A stretch of 64,000 bases of DNA. Source: Basidiobolus meristosporus CBS 931.73 (Eukaryota > Basidiobolomycota > Basidiobolomycetes > Basidiobolales > Basidiobolaceae). The stretch covers positions 19,075 to 83,074 of the forward strand of contig MCFE01000388.1 of the NCBI GenBank assembly GCA_002104905.1. The letters run 5' to 3'. The position numbers and the translations under genes are program-made. Under the pieces are notes generated by a model. It was given only the letters and a program-made list of their open reading frames with translations, ran no database searches and had not been told where the DNA came from. Shown here one piece after another: positions 1 to 12,700 of this stretch (within the stretch, counting starts at the first letter, position 1; each line of letters starts with the position of its first letter).

Positions 1-372
1 GGCCTTTTATTAGCTGTAAGCCTTTGATAACATTTTCGAGTAGATGTGCGAACCTCAAAAGCAATAAATATTAACAGCAACAAAGGTCACAAAAGTTGGT
101 AAGGATACGGATTCTAGCATCAGGGAAATCCATGGCCTTAATTCTTGAAAGAGGTAGGGATTACAAAATCCCAAGACCGACTTCTATCCATAAATAAATC
201 ACAAATCAACCCAATGCCAAATCGGCGTGGCGGTTTATCCCGAATAGCAATCCCACTATGTAGATCGGTTAAGCGGATTGGAGTTTTTTTTTGGTTTTTC
301 TTTTTCTTGGAATCCAGGCTGAATAAAATAGAATCCGATGAATGCCGGCCGGTTCCACATCAATCAACCGAA
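1..372. other. Upstream region of IPI1, no gene seen
   Basis: No recognisable coding exon, tRNA or repeat. The reading frames crossing this stretch do not resemble a known protein and run into the first IPI1 exon in the wrong frame. It probably holds the IPI1 promoter and 5' leader. Confidence 0.5.
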
Positions 373-3300
373 ATGCCCAAAGCCAGCAGTCGTAAGAAGA
401 AGCAGAAGAATGATGATTTCCAAGTGAGTGGACCGCTTGGTGGTTCAATGTCACCCACCCCCAGAGATACTCACCGCACTTCTGTGCAACACTAGAAAAC
501 CAAACTGAAGGTTGGAAAGAAGAAGGTTCAGGCGGATAACTTCACCGACACGAGCTTTAAATCCAAAGGTATTTCGAACCCCACTTCGGACCTTCCCCCA
601 CCACCACCCGGAACCTCACCCACCAACGAAACTTGTAGCGGTATCATTGCCAAACCAAAGCATCGCGCTGGACAAAACCAACGAGCTGACGAATGTTCGA
701 AACCAAACCTTGAACGAACTGATCCCTCAATTGAAACATTACAGTTCCGCGGTTCGTAAAGGTATGGTGATAGCAAGGGTCTGCTAGCAACACCTCCACA
801 TGATTAACCAGCCAATGTTAGATGCCATTCACGGAACCACCGATCTTCTCAACAGATATCCACAAGTGCTTCGTGGCTCACTTGGGACATTAATAAATAC
901 CATGACCAGATTACTGGTGGACGACGTAACTTTCTTCCGGTAATGGTAGTGCGGGGACGCTTGGTTAACTCGGTTTTATTCAGGATGAGGCGGTTCGCAA
1001 AGGGGTGCACACCTTCTTTTCGGAGTTTCTACCACAACTTGACGACTCGGATCTCCACCCATTCCTGCCACTTCTTATCGTTTACACCTGCTCCGCCATG
1101 ACCCATATTCACGAGGATATCCGCACCGATGCCCTCAAGTTCCTAAACCTGTGGATAGATATCGCGCCTCAGGTGGTCATCAAGTACGCAGACAAGGTAG
1201 AATCGGTGTTTATTGGAACTGTTCTTGAGCCGCAGGCTAACCTGGTCCTCAGATTGTCCCCAACTATATCAGCTTACTCAATGTCGACTCCACCTCCACA
1301 AACACCACCAAGAGCACCACTGGTAAGCTGCTCCTGTTCCTGCTCCCGGTTCCATGCCACCCAACCCTGCTAACCACGTAGAGATGCAGGTAGCGCGTTT
1401 ACCTTGTCTAGCAACCGTAGCCAGCTGAGCTATGCTGGGGTAGGGCCCTTCTCTTTACTTCGTGTGCCAACTTGTACTTACCCCACCCTAGTCAAAGATC
1501 AGCACTATGAACAGCTTGTTCAAATTCCTGGAGATCAAGTTGAATTCTCACGAGTCGGCACGTGACACGTAAGTTCCGTCCCCCACCCAGCAGACAGGAA
1601 CGTGCACTGAATTCGCGAATAGGTTTTGGTTTTTAGCGGACTACGCCGGCGGGTATAAGCACAAATCAGCCACCGAGATCGACACGAATATTTTCAGCTG
1701 GAAGCCGGAGGCCCAGGTGAGTCGCAAGCCAGCCAATCGACCCATGGCTCTGGGATTTTGACCTTCTCTCGATCACTAGAACTCTGTCACCCTCTATCCA
1801 TATGCTGGCGAATACACCAGCGTGCCCTCCTTCTCGCATCTGAATCTGTTCGATGCCAGCACCAAGAGCACTCTCAACAAGCCTGAGGAGAAAACGCTCA
1901 ACGAAGCCAAGACCGACGCAGATAATGTCGAGTCCGAAAGCATCCAGGTATAGCTTGTAGTGGTTGTTTCTCCCGGCGCCATGTTAAACCAGGTTAATCT
2001 CCTCACGTAGCTACTAGAAACCTTGAATCCGTTCCTGCTCTCCACATGGTTGGAGGCATCACCTAACGTTTTCACCGCGACCGGATCAGTCAGTATGACT
2101 CCTTCCTTGGAAGCGGTGCACATGGTCCTCAAGCTGATGCAGGTGCTCTGGCGAACTGGCATGAGCGGGAACGCCATCCGTAGGGTGAAGAAGAAGTGGG
2201 TGGAGGAGCATCTCCAGCTGCTTCTCAAGCATTTCATGATCCATTTCCCCTTTGGAAACGATGCGCTCGGGATCCGCGACGCCAAAGTGGAATCGGTGCT
2301 TCAGGATATGAACTCCGCCTTCTGCGAATTGACTTCGTTGTTCCTTATCTCCATCAACTCCCACAATGATCAGGAGCCCACTTTCCCCAAATGGGCTGAC
2401 AGTGTATACAAGTACATCCTGACTGCATTAGGCGAATCGGTTAGTGCTCGGTTCCGTTCACCAGCCGCCCACATGCTTGACTAAACCGAACATCTTGTAG
2501 CCCGAGAAGACCGACACCATCATGACTTCGCAGACCACCGACTTCAAACCTGAGCACTTCGTTGCCCTTATGCCGTCCATCTGGACCTTCTTGAACAGCC
2601 TGGAAACCGAGAGACAAGACATCCTCTTCAAGGTAAACAACGACCGGACTTACTGCCTTGACTTGAGACTTAACCGGGTGATTTCCAGGCACTGTTGAGC
2701 TACTGCAATCGGTCACATATCAACTCGCTTACCAAACGGTTGACCCTAGAGTTCATTACGAATACGCTTACGGTAAATTATGAGCTCAGCGAAATTCAAG
2801 GCCGATCGACATATTCACTGTGGAATTCTTAGATCCAAAACCATCCTCAATACTCTGGATGCTTCAAGCTGACCAAGTCCCCCGAGCTCGCCCAAGCCAT
2901 CAAGACCTGGGTTCTCGGGTTACCGAAGACCTTATGGGCCTTGAGAAACAACTCACCAAACACGAGCCGGGTAACGAGCGATCGATCTGGATTCCGGGAT
3001 CTTGTTCGGTGAACTAACCATCTTTCCACATAGGTGATTTTGAGAGCACTACGGGATCTCATCAACCAAGACAAATCAAGATGGTTGGATACTGCGTTCC
3101 ACAACTCGCTGCAGCTGAACATGGTCCCATTCTTCCATGTCACCATCCCCAACAAAGGTGATTCTGGGTTGACCTTCATCAGCACGGTATTCCTCGGCGA
3201 CTAACCCAATCCTCGATGTCAGGTCCCATTTTTGGTCCGTTCAGCACACTCCCGGAGGACCTTCAACGGCTGACCATTGAATTGCTGTATTACCTCGGAA

Positions 3301-3483
3301 AGCTTAACGAAAAACTCCTACGTAGCATAAGCGCTAGCACTCAAGGTAAATCCTCACCCCCCCCCGGAGTAACCCAATGCTCAGGCTAACCGGGATTTGA
3401 TCACGTCAGGTACCGAATTCAACCCCGAGACCAAGAGATACCTGGACGAGGTGATGAAGCACTGCAATCCGCTCTCGATCTAG
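373..3483 (+). CDS. IPI1: Pre-rRNA processing protein Ipi1 / TEX10-like
   Basis: Ipi1 is a subunit of the Rix1 (PELP1-TEX10-WDR18) complex, which acts in the nucleus on ITS2 processing and 60S pre-ribosome maturation. The lysine-rich N-terminus, the KLKVGKKKVQADNFTDTSFK block (end of exon 1 to exon 2) and the AMTHIHEDIRTDALKFLNLW helical repeat are family signatures. I read 17 exons: 373-423, 496-568, 639-761, 822-925, 984-1196, 1253-1322, 1382-1389, 1492-1568, 1623-1716, 1780-1947, 2011-2439, 2501-2632, 2689-2772, 2833-2970, 3034-3157, 3223-3345, 3410-3483. They sum to 2085 bases, an open frame of 694 residues. An 8-base exon at 1382-1389 is needed to keep frame. The C-terminal half is a helical-repeat region poorly conserved in sequence. 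The start is the first ATG before the Lys-rich segment. Confidence 0.9.
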
Positions 3484-3796
3484 CAGAGTTCCGGATTTCG
3501 GGGATCCGCGTGAAGGGAATGTCCTTAGAATACGCCAATCTTCCTTCGGTGGTTTATATTATAAATAGATTTTCTCATTTCCAACGTTCAACCCCTTAGT
3601 CGTTAGAAAACAGGCCTTCCATTTTTGACAAGCACGAGAGACACAGTGATCGAACTATTAATATCGGATAAAAATTCCCTTGTCAGTAAGCTTCTACTTG
3701 ATACATGTGTTTGTGATCATTGATATTCGTTGTGAGCTACCCAGTGACTTGGTTCGATGGAATTCGGTTAGTTGTCGGGAACGTCATATTGCAAAC
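3484..3796. other. IPI1 3' flank
   Basis: 3' untranslated and intergenic sequence after the IPI1 stop. No gene or repeat boundary is visible before the repeat that starts near 3,797. Confidence 0.4.
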
Positions 3797-3918
3797 CATT
3801 ATAGAACCAGCATCTATCATGCAGATCCACTCTACATTGATCTTTGTCCCAATGCGAACCATTACTGGCACCGGTTTACCCTGGTCTAATTTATCTTTGT
3901 TGTTGGTGGAGAATAGAG

Positions 3919-4088
3919 ATATGGTCAACGCTTCGGCACAATTTCCCACAGACCAAATGAATGGTTACTGGTAGTTGGTTCCTAATTGTTGACTTGCCAT
4001 CTAGAGCACTTGGATAGCTATGTTAGCTATCATGGCAGTGACTTGGCCGTAAGATACCTAATCACCGTGGCATGTGCACATGATCCAA
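3919..4088 (-). repeat. Conserved repeat core, copy A
   Basis: About 165 bases nearly identical to cores at 14,546-14,713, 21,803-21,970, 28,935-29,102 and 57,481-57,648. It contains a perfect 8-base inverted repeat (GATAGCTA / TAGCTATC, 3-base loop). Function unknown. Confidence 0.85.
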
Positions 4089-4596
4089 CTTCTCCTCACT
4101 GCCAGAGTCTCCATTTTGTTGGAAATCTCCGTTGATGGGAAATGGCTGATTTCCGAGCGAGTGTGGAATTTCCATATCTACCATTCAACCTGCTGTTGAG
4201 CAGTTTATCTGCACTAGACACCGAGTTGCAATTTGATGATCCCCGTTTGAGGCATCGCTGCATACATTGAAAGGATGTGCTGAAGAAAGGGATGGATTGA
4301 GTTGATGGGGGAACGTACTCAAGTCGTAAGGACCAAGGTCAAGTGAGATGATTTGCAACAAGGCCTAGTGGATATAATGTCTTGCCTTTGGCAAACGATC
4401 AGTTATTGCTGTGATCGCCAGCATTTGGCCTACGCTTTACGAGGCTTGGTGTTGAATGGACTCCCGGTGGTTGGATTCGAAGCTGGAGTACAATATGGAT
4501 ATAACGTTGTGACATGTTAAGGAATGGAACTTGGAGGTGCAAGAGTAGCTGTGGTGGAGGAGAGAGTGTATGTGAGGGACAAAAGAAAAAGGGACT

Positions 4597-4668
4597 GGGC
4601 TCAACCGGGAATTGAACCCGGGACCTCCTCGACCCGAACGAGGAATCATACTACTAGACCATTGAGCC
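4597..4668 (-). tRNA. tRNA-Pro(CGG)
   Basis: 72 bases fold as a cloverleaf: 7-bp acceptor stem from GGCTCAA with TTGAGCC, discriminator C as expected for tRNA-Pro, anticodon stem CCTCG/CGAGG with loop TTCGGGT (anticodon CGG), and T arm CCGGG-TTCAATT-CCCGG. No intron. A TTTTT terminator follows within 7 bases on the minus strand. The gene body is identical to the other three copies; its 3' flank is unique. Confidence 0.97.
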
Positions 4669-5437
4669 TTTGCTGCTTCCCTATCCCTTCCTCTCCTCAC
4701 CTCTCCATTCTCGCCACCCATACACCCCTCTCATCACCCGGTGATTTGTCGATTCTACCCCCCTCCCCTCGCTTGGCTCGAGAATGTATCGAGCATCTCT
4801 GGTATGCTGGGTGGTAATGCTTGCACTCAATGCCAACAATGACGATCGTAGGTCAGACAACTGGCATATACCATTAGACTGGGGCCTTCGAACGAACGCC
4901 AGGCCGATATCATCACCATTGACAATAATGATCGGAGGGAGTATAGGGTTGCATACATGCACCGATTGTTGTCTTACCTCAGAACATGAATGATATGTAT
5001 GTTGCAACATTGGAATCCATGTAAACGGTGGGCAGGATTGCGTGGCGATACAAAGATTCTCAGAGGTTAGTCAAGGAGATCTGCCAAAACCCAACGAGAG
5101 CATTTTCAATGAAGCTCGGAGGTTATGGTTCATGTAGATATCGAGTAAGATCCACCCTGTAACCCAACATTAGTGGATTTGTTGATGAATGCTTTGATCC
5201 ATGTTATTAAATCAGAAGATCATCATCTCGCCAACCAATCTTGGTGGGATATGGTTCAGGTGTGCGGTGCGATAATGATCAGGATACAAATGAGCCGCAA
5301 TTATGTATCATTTGGTAGATCACCAACAGTAACCATTGTATAAAAATCGCTGCCATTGTTTACCCATGAATTTTCTATTTGGTTTTCTCTCTGATACAGC
5401 TTGAAGTAAGTTCGTCTGCTTCGAACCGGTGTTTGAC

Positions 5438-7669
5438 ATGTTCAAGGTTGGACCAATGCCCCTCCGTTCCTCTCCAGACCTTTCCCTAAACTGGCTCACC
5501 CTTTTTTACAGAACCTGCAGGCAGCACTTTCCAAACTACGCGAAACTCAACATGTCCCGCCTCAGCCCACTTTAGAAAAAAGCGAGGTACGTTGTCCTTT
5601 GGTTCACTTGTTCATAGGGCCAACCCGATTGACAGCTCTTCCTCTTGAAAGAAAGTTCCGCTTAAGCCTCCGGCTGAGACCTTGCCTAAATCGAACCAGG
5701 ATTTCAAAGAGGACTTCGAGGTGATGGAAGCTGACCAAGATCTGTTGGATTTATTAGACGAGATAGAAGAGCAGCAATCCCAGCAATCACAATTGAAGGT
5801 TCCTGAGGATGTACTAGAGATAGAGAACGATTCGAATGTAGTTGGTACTTTGCCGACCCCCAAGTTTCTTCGCACTGGACATACTTCCAAATCCAACGGA
5901 CCTGCGCCAGCCAGCCCTTCGATTGGTGGCGCACCTTCTAGTTCAAACAGGCATTTCCCAATTTCGGCCACCAACCTTTCGAATGGACCATCCCCTTCCC
6001 CCAAAGTTCAACCCACTTCCTCAGCTCCGACCCATTCTCAAGTAACTAGCACCAGTCAAGCACAGCCGCAATCCGGGAGTCAAAAGCTTAAAGGGTTTTT
6101 GTATACGAAGTCGAAGAATTCCCAAGTCTCTTCCAAAAATACGAGCATCCATAATCACCCCACTTCCAAGAAGGATGCTGACCAGCCACCGAACCCTAAT
6201 ACCGCTGTGAAATCTCCCAGCTGCGCTACAGAGACGGCACCTGCTCAGAACCGCACGAATGCTACCTCGGCTCTTCTACCAGCCAACCATCGACCAGTAC
6301 ACGAATCCCCAAATTCCCAGCAGAACAGCATCCCTAAGACGCCATCAAAACCCCAAACAGACTTCACGGCATCGTTCAATGCCAATCGTGTGGAAACGCC
6401 GACGAATCAATTACTTTCCAGATCGGCTTCTGAGCCGCGCCAAAACATTCAAAGCGCCAGCGCAGCAGCCGCCTCGCACATCGACAGGAGAAATTTCAGC
6501 ACCGGAAAGATCAATTCAAGAACGCGTAGATTACCAGGGCCTGCCGGGGATATTCTAGCCCTGGGTTCGTTCGACTCCAAGGCCAAGCCGATCCATCAAA
6601 GTGCCCCAGGCATCAGCCATCTTAGCACGCCGAAGACACCCTCGAGCAACCGACTTTCCACTTTCCAGGAGGACGATTTTATATCCGGGGCATGGTCGAA
6701 GATGCTGACCACGCTAAAGCTCCCCAAATACACCCCGGCCACCGCCCCATTCGTCAAGAACACCTCGCCTTTCCTCAACTACAACATCCAGTATATCTTG
6801 GAGCACGGGTTCCAAAAGAAAATCCCTTACGTGGTGTTGATGATAAAGGAAACAAGGTCAAACGAGATCAACGTCGGGGTGACGTTTATTGATCCTACCG
6901 GGGAGATTAGTGGGACCATTCATCGGAAAGTGGTCGAACTGTATCCAGATGATATCACCACCGGCACAGTACTGGTGCTGCAACAAGTAGGATGAATGCC
7001 ACCAAGGTCGCGAATATCCCCCAATGCTAATGGACCCTTTTGTTTCTAGGTATCTGTGTTTAGCCCCAGTCTGCACTCGCATTACCTCAATGTCACCCCG
7101 AAGAATATTGTCCATCTATTCCCGTCCAGCCGGGAGGAAATCCTTTCCCCCAATGGAACTCAGCCCGAACACCAGTATGGCGATCCTTCTGCATCCCCGC
7201 TGAAAGAGAAATCGAAATCGAAGCCCACCGACTCGATTTTCCATTCGCCAAAATCCCTTCCTAAAGAGGGTCAGCAGAATGTCGATGGATCATTGATGCA
7301 GACGAACCCCGCCATCGACTCGCCCTCCCGCAGCACAGATCTCCCGCTCTTTCTCAAACGCAAGAACTCCGAGTCGTTGAACGTCCTGGATGAGCCCAGG
7401 TTACCTGAGCCGAAGAGACAGCTGTTTACCGACCGACTGTTTAGTAAAAGTATCGAATCGCCCAAGCCCAAGCCCAAGCCCGAGCCGAGCCGATAGCTAG
7501 CACCACTGCGAACCAAAAGACCAGCTTCCTAAGCGTCGAGAAGTCCTCGCCGGACACGCCCGCGGCCTCGCAAATGCTGTTCTCGACCAGCCAACCGGTG
7601 GCGGAGGAGGATCTAGAATGTCTACTGGACGGCATCGAAGAGTCGTTTTTTGAAGACGATCTGATTTAG
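5438..7669 (+). CDS. Homologous recombination OB-fold protein (HROB-like)
   Basis: In animals HROB (C17orf53, DUF4539) loads and activates the MCM8-MCM9 helicase in homologous recombination and crosslink repair. The family OB-fold is clear: RRLPGPAGDIL, then DFISGAWSKM, then FIDPTGEISGTIHRKVVELY and the spliced QQVSVFSPSLHSHYLNVTPK. The N-terminal 270 residues are low-complexity, rich in Ser, Pro and Gln, as in the animal protein. Exons read by eye: 5438-5446, 5512-5586, 5652-6986, 7050-7443, 7497-7669. They give an open frame of 661 residues ending in an acidic tail (DLECLLDGIEESFFEDDLI). The first exon codes only three residues, so the exact start is less certain than the rest. The gene runs in the same direction as TRM7. 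Confidence 0.85.
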
Positions 7670-7670
7670 A

Positions 7671-7697
7671 GTCGTCGTCGTCGTCGTCGGCGGCGGC
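7671..7697 (+). repeat. GTC/GGC trinucleotide repeat
   Basis: A (GTC)n run passing into (GGC)n starts one base after the HROB-like stop codon, so it lies in the 3' UTR. Confidence 0.8.
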
Positions 7698-8118
7698 ATC
7701 TGTTTTGTTTTTGACTTTTTGTATATAGAACCTATTGTTGAAAGTCGAGCCATTTTCATAACCATGTATTGTTTACTAGCGCGAGACCCTGTTGATGGTG
7801 AAGCACACTTCGACCCTGACCCCGTTCCTCCCCCTTCCTCACCGCCAAAGCCATGATCCATTCATTTGCTTCAAGCGAACTTGCCCTCATCCCCGCATCT
7901 ATCCATTAGAAATACTGTAGAATAAAATACCTATCAACAGACGCATCGATCCCAGCTCCGACTCGAAATCCTTAGACAAAACCTGATGCGATTCGATTCG
8001 ATCCGATCGGATCGGATTGGATTCAAGGGAAAAAAGAAATTCTGAAGCCCAACGGGCCAGTAAGAAAAAAAAGGGATCGCCAACCTGCGAGCGAGCGTAC
8101 GCCAACGAAGAGAGAGAC

Positions 8119-9482
8119 ATGGGAAAAACCTCCAAAGACAAGAGAGACGTGTACTACCGTCTGGCGAAGGAGCAGGGCTGGAGAGCTCGTAGCGCGTTCA
8201 AGCTGCTTCAGGTCGACGAGGAGTTCAACTTATTCGAAGGTGGGTGGTCGTTCTTCACCGTCCCCCAGTGATTTGCAGGGGGGATCGTGCACGGCGGTAG
8301 TGTTTACTGGTATCAACGGAAGTCCTGTGGGCTGACAACCCTTCTCGGAAATGGTTCTTAGGCGTGAAACGTGCGGTGGATCTATGTGCGGCCCCTGGAA
8401 GTTGGTCCCAGGTCCTCAGCCAGAAACTAAGGTAAAGACCAGGTTGTTGCGGGCACTTACGATATGCGACAGTAGAGTGATGCTTGTTTTTCACAGTCAG
8501 AATGTAGGGGAAGGGGAAGGCGAAGAGCAGGCCAAGATCGTGGCGGTGGATTTGCAAGCAATGGTAACGGCTCCTTGGCGGTTGAAAAGTGTATGTTCTT
8601 CTCGGACTCATCCCGCGCTCATCGCTATTAGGCTCCACTTCCTGGAGTGATCCAGCTTCAAGGAGATATCACCAAGGTTTCCACGGCGGAGCAGATCATC
8701 TCGCACTTTGAAGGCGAGTTGGCGGACCTAGTGGTGTGTGACGGAGCGCCAGATGGTAGTCGTCTAGCTAAGCATCCGCCCCTTTTACAACCAGGGTCGT
8801 ATTAATCAATTCGATATTTCCCTAGTGACTGGACTTCACGACATGGATGAGTACATCCAGGCCCAATTACTACTAGCCGTAAGCTCGACCCTTGTTATGG
8901 ACCGCCGGTTGATCCCCGAGATTCACCCTTCTTTCTCTTCACCAGGCTCTAAATATCACCACGCATGTACTGCGCCCGGGAGGCGCCTTTGTCGCCAAGA
9001 TCTTCCGTGGTAAGGACATCACCCTGCTGTATGCTCAGCTCAAGATCTTCTTCAAGACGGTTACCTGCAGCAAACCACGAAGCTCACGTAACTCCAGCAT
9101 CGGTAATTCGTGTGTCACTGTGACTTGTCGGACGATTTACTGATGCAGCATGTTTACTTGCGTAGAGGCGTTCATCGTCTGCCAAGACTATTCCCCTCCA
9201 GAGGGATATCAGCCTACCATGGCCAACCCGTTACTAGACTTATCGTGCGGTGAGTATCCGAATCTATCCTCATCCTCGTCCTCGTCCTCCACCTGGTCCT
9301 CGATACTCATCTTGTAAATGTCAGGTTTGTCCAACGAGCTAGCCGGCCCAAACCGGGAGATCGTCCCGTTCATTGCTTGCGGAGATCTCAGCGGGTTCGA
9401 CTCGGAACAGAGCTCCTCAGCCCCGGCCCAGCCCCCCACTAGCCTTCCCTACAAAACCACCATCAGGCTTCAACGTCAATGA
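8119..9482 (+). CDS. TRM7: tRNA 2'-O-methyltransferase Trm7 (FTSJ1)
   Basis: Trm7 puts 2'-O-methyl groups on positions 32 and 34 of the anticodon loop of several tRNAs in the cytoplasm, with Trm732 and Trm734 as partners. Visible signatures are [12 protein letters not shown] at the N-terminus, the SAM-binding [13 protein letters not shown] motif, [19 protein letters not shown] and the SSIEAFIVC segment. Together they supply the K-D-K-E catalytic tetrad of the RrmJ/FtsJ fold. Eight exons (8119-8239, 8362-8431, 8497-8563, 8632-8755, 8826-8878, 8946-9102, 9166-9249, 9325-9482) give 277 residues in frame, close to the usual eukaryotic length of 310-330. The C-terminal [14 protein letters not shown] block is typical. 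It is convergent with the KH-protein gene. Confidence 0.95.
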
Positions 9483-9792
9483 CGCGCGAAGGGGCACATA
9501 TGGATGTATATAGACGCTGAGAAGGGAATAAATCTGGACGGAGAGGAAGGGTTTATTTTATATACATTAGCAAGATTGAGTTCCATCGCCTGGATATGGC
9601 GACGATGGTGGATTAGGGATTATTGGGTTGGATTTATGAGAAAAGGCTACGTCGATTCTCTCTAGGATATCTAAGATTTGGCTCTATAAAGGTTTGGTTA
9701 GGAGGCGCGCTAGTTACCCTGTGGCCTCTTTTTTGTTACGCAGGTGGAGTTAAGTTAGCGAAACCCTGGATAGGTTTTCTGGTCCAGTGCGG
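9483..9792. other. Convergent intergenic region TRM7 / KH gene
   Basis: Short AT-rich 3' flanks of two converging genes. No additional gene or RNA is recognised. Confidence 0.5.
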
Positions 9793-12700
9793 TTAGAATC
9801 CGTAGTAGCCAGAGTAGAACGAGGGCTTGGGAACCCCACCGTTGGCCGGGGTCTCGAATGGGTTGAACCCTTGCTCGGGTACTCGTCGGTTGGGCCAGCC
9901 GGAGAAGTGGCTCCGGAAAGGCTTTCTTTCTTGAGGAACATCTCGAGGCGAGGTGTTGTACAGGCTTCTGGCCGGACCATCTAGTCGTAAGAAGGGTTAG
10001 TCAAGAGAGCACCGAGATGTCCATATTGGGATCATCATACTGTCGGGAGCGTAGTTCGACCACAAGGAGCTCTTGACGTTGTTCTGGTGGAGAAGACGGG
10101 TGGTTATCATCGGGATGATGGGGCAAATCCAACAGGTACTCACTTTGTGATCAAAGAATGATTCGGAGATGGCGCGGGCTGATTGATGGATCTGAAGCTG
10201 GTTGACAAGAAGATTAGCAACATCCAATGGCTGACAAAACCTGTATCGCTTACATTTGAGGTGACCCCTTGGTCTGTTTGGCGTCTCTGTATTCGCCGTG
10301 AACGGTTCGAATTAGTTGCAGTCGTAGGAGTAGGAGTAGGAGTAGAGGGTTTGATGTGGTGTGATGTGGTGGTAAGTACCTGAACCGTAGGCCCGAAAAA
10401 CGAACCAGTGGACCTCTGGTCAAACAGAGAATAGCTTCGCTGATCCCTCATATGGCCTGGATTAGAAGAGGGTTAGGAAATGTATAGATGTGGCTTTCGG
10501 GGAATATTCACCTGCAAGCGCAGTGGGGTTGTGTCTGCCGGGTGAAAGGTAGGAGTCGTCCTCACAGAAGCCAAAGTTGGGGTTTCCAAAGGGAATCTAT
10601 GGAGCTGCATTAGATGATAAGGTAAAGATATGTTGATCACCGGAGCTTACGTGGTTTGCAGCCAGAAAATCTTGAAGCATCTGTTGGGCTCGTGGTACTA
10701 AGCTAGCTTCACTCGACTCGTATCTCATAATGAATGTGTAAAAGCCCTGATCTAGTGTGTTGCTCCTCATGGGGGAGAGGTCATTGAAGTCACAGGGAGA
10801 CGCCAACAAGATAATGTTCAGCTCATGCTTGATTCGTTTCACCAGATACCTGAACGCCTCGGAATCAACCGCAAGGTGTAGAGCAGTAGACAACGGGTAG
10901 CGAATGCGGTTCTCGTTCAGTGCGAGATCTTGAAGTCTCTGAGAAACATGCATGGCTGGGTCGTTGCCCACCAGTGTAGAGTGGGAATAGCCCGAATCCT
11001 GGCGGGTGTAATTGCTCTTTGGCATTGGCAGAGGCTCCGCCACGAGGCCAGAAGCAAAGCACTCGTTAGAGCTCATCAGCCATTCTTGATCCTGCAGCAT
11101 ATACATGGTTAATGATCATCCGTGGGAGAGATTGAAGCTGGCCACATACCTTGCTCTCGACCATGTCAGTGATGGTTTTTTTGAAGTTGGCTAGATTCTG
11201 GATATTCTTGGCAGGAGTCCTGGCAACAACATTGTCCCCTGAATCCACACACACCCCTTGGGCGGCAAACTCCTCTGCCGTCGAGAACTTGACATAGACA
11301 CCAAACTGCTTCATAATCCTTTGGATATTTTTCCCGCCTACGCCGATGATGCGTTTGTGATAATTCTCGGGCACATAGAAAGAGATCTCCGCGGGCAGCT
11401 CCTCCTAAGTTTCACGGTGGAATCAGAGTGCGTCCGGGGATACCACCGTAAGGAATACGTACCTGAAGAAGCTTCAGTCCCTCGAGAGTTTTGCTGCACT
11501 CCGGGCTGTAGATGTTGATGAAGAAATTGAACTCGTTCAAATTCTCGTAGCCGATCTTGGTATTGGTCACCTTCATGATCTTGTTGATCTTTCCGTTCTT
11601 CTTACCGCTGATGAACTCCCTATGCTCAGAGGCCAGTTCCACCTGGAATTTCGTCTCTCGCTGGAAAAGCTGGGAGGGGTCAGCTGCGGGGTCTTGCAAG
11701 GGTGGGGCCGGAGATCACTTACTTGGAAGGAATACTCGTTGCCAATCAGCCTGAACGCCGTTCTCAGCTGATCAGGCCCGCCACACACTTCGAAGCAGTG
11801 GTTACGAAAAGCTATCTCTGCGCCAGAAGCCATACAGATCCGGCTCATCAACTGTTCAGTCTCTTCTCTGGAAGGCAACTGAATGGCCTGGCTACTAGGT
11901 ATATTGTTCTCTAACCAAAGCGACCCAGAGAACATACCACTAGTCTGTGGCCAGGTGAGTACTAGGGAGGATAACCGCAGTATTGAGTTCACTTACCATC
12001 TGCATGATAGTTTTTGTTGTCCTAGATACTTCTACTTCATTCTGACCGTACACGGTGATGTATGGATGCACCTGGTTGGCATCAGGGAACACAACAGAAG
12101 TGCCTGACAACATTGCCTATCTTAATTCCCATCCCGACTAAACAAACGGACCTTTCGAACACTTACCGTTAGCAGCTATGGTGGACATTAGCTCCGTGTA
12201 CTTCAGAATGGGCAACCAATCGAACTTTCTTGATTGCAAGGTGATGTGCCTCTTGATCAGGTCCGTATTCTAAAAGCACAGGTAAGTTATACGGCACGAC
12301 CCACCCGACGACGAGGAGCGTAAAGTCCTACCGCTTTGTGTACAGAATTGGCCAACATCAGCAGTGCCTTTTCCACCTGGACCTTCTCGCCCAACACGAG
12401 AACGCCTCGGGGAGAGGTCGATGTGGAGTGGGTTTCCAAGAAATTGCCGTACGGTGTGGGTACCACAATTTTGGTCTGGGTCTCCTTTTCAATGGACCTG
12501 ATGTACGAGTGATTCGGACCCGACACGATTCCCAACAGGTGTACGTCAACCTTCAATTCTTCGCAATACATGTTGCCCTGGGGTGTTTAGAGGTTATCTT
12601 AGTAAGGGGCAAGCTAATTGTAGAGCTGATGGGAGCCCCTTACCTGACGTAGGATCACCTGTCGAACTCTGTCAACCACATTCGGCTTGCCCTGTATCGA

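Larger units (their letters stand above)
3797..5012 (-). repeat. tRNA-Pro-associated repeat, copy A (inverted)
   Basis: On the minus strand this copy has three parts in the same order as copy B (13,776-14,850). They are a 5' arm (5,012-4,676), a tRNA-Pro gene (4,668-4,597) and a 3' part (about 4,088-3,797) that includes the shared core. Between the tRNA and the 3' part lie about 500 bases (4,089-4,596) with no counterpart in copy B. The 5' arm matches copy B almost base for base, but here it joins the tRNA directly, whereas copy B has 211 extra bases at that point. Confidence 0.85.

Noticed and set aside
145-495. 116-residue open frame at the left edge
   Set aside because: It runs through the IPI1 promoter and first exon in another frame and has no recognisable family.
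4597-4668. tRNA genes as SINE pseudogenes
   Set aside because: All four tRNA-Pro copies are identical with intact cloverleaf and terminators, so they are called as real genes; the SINE idea is kept only as a hypothesis for the whole unit.
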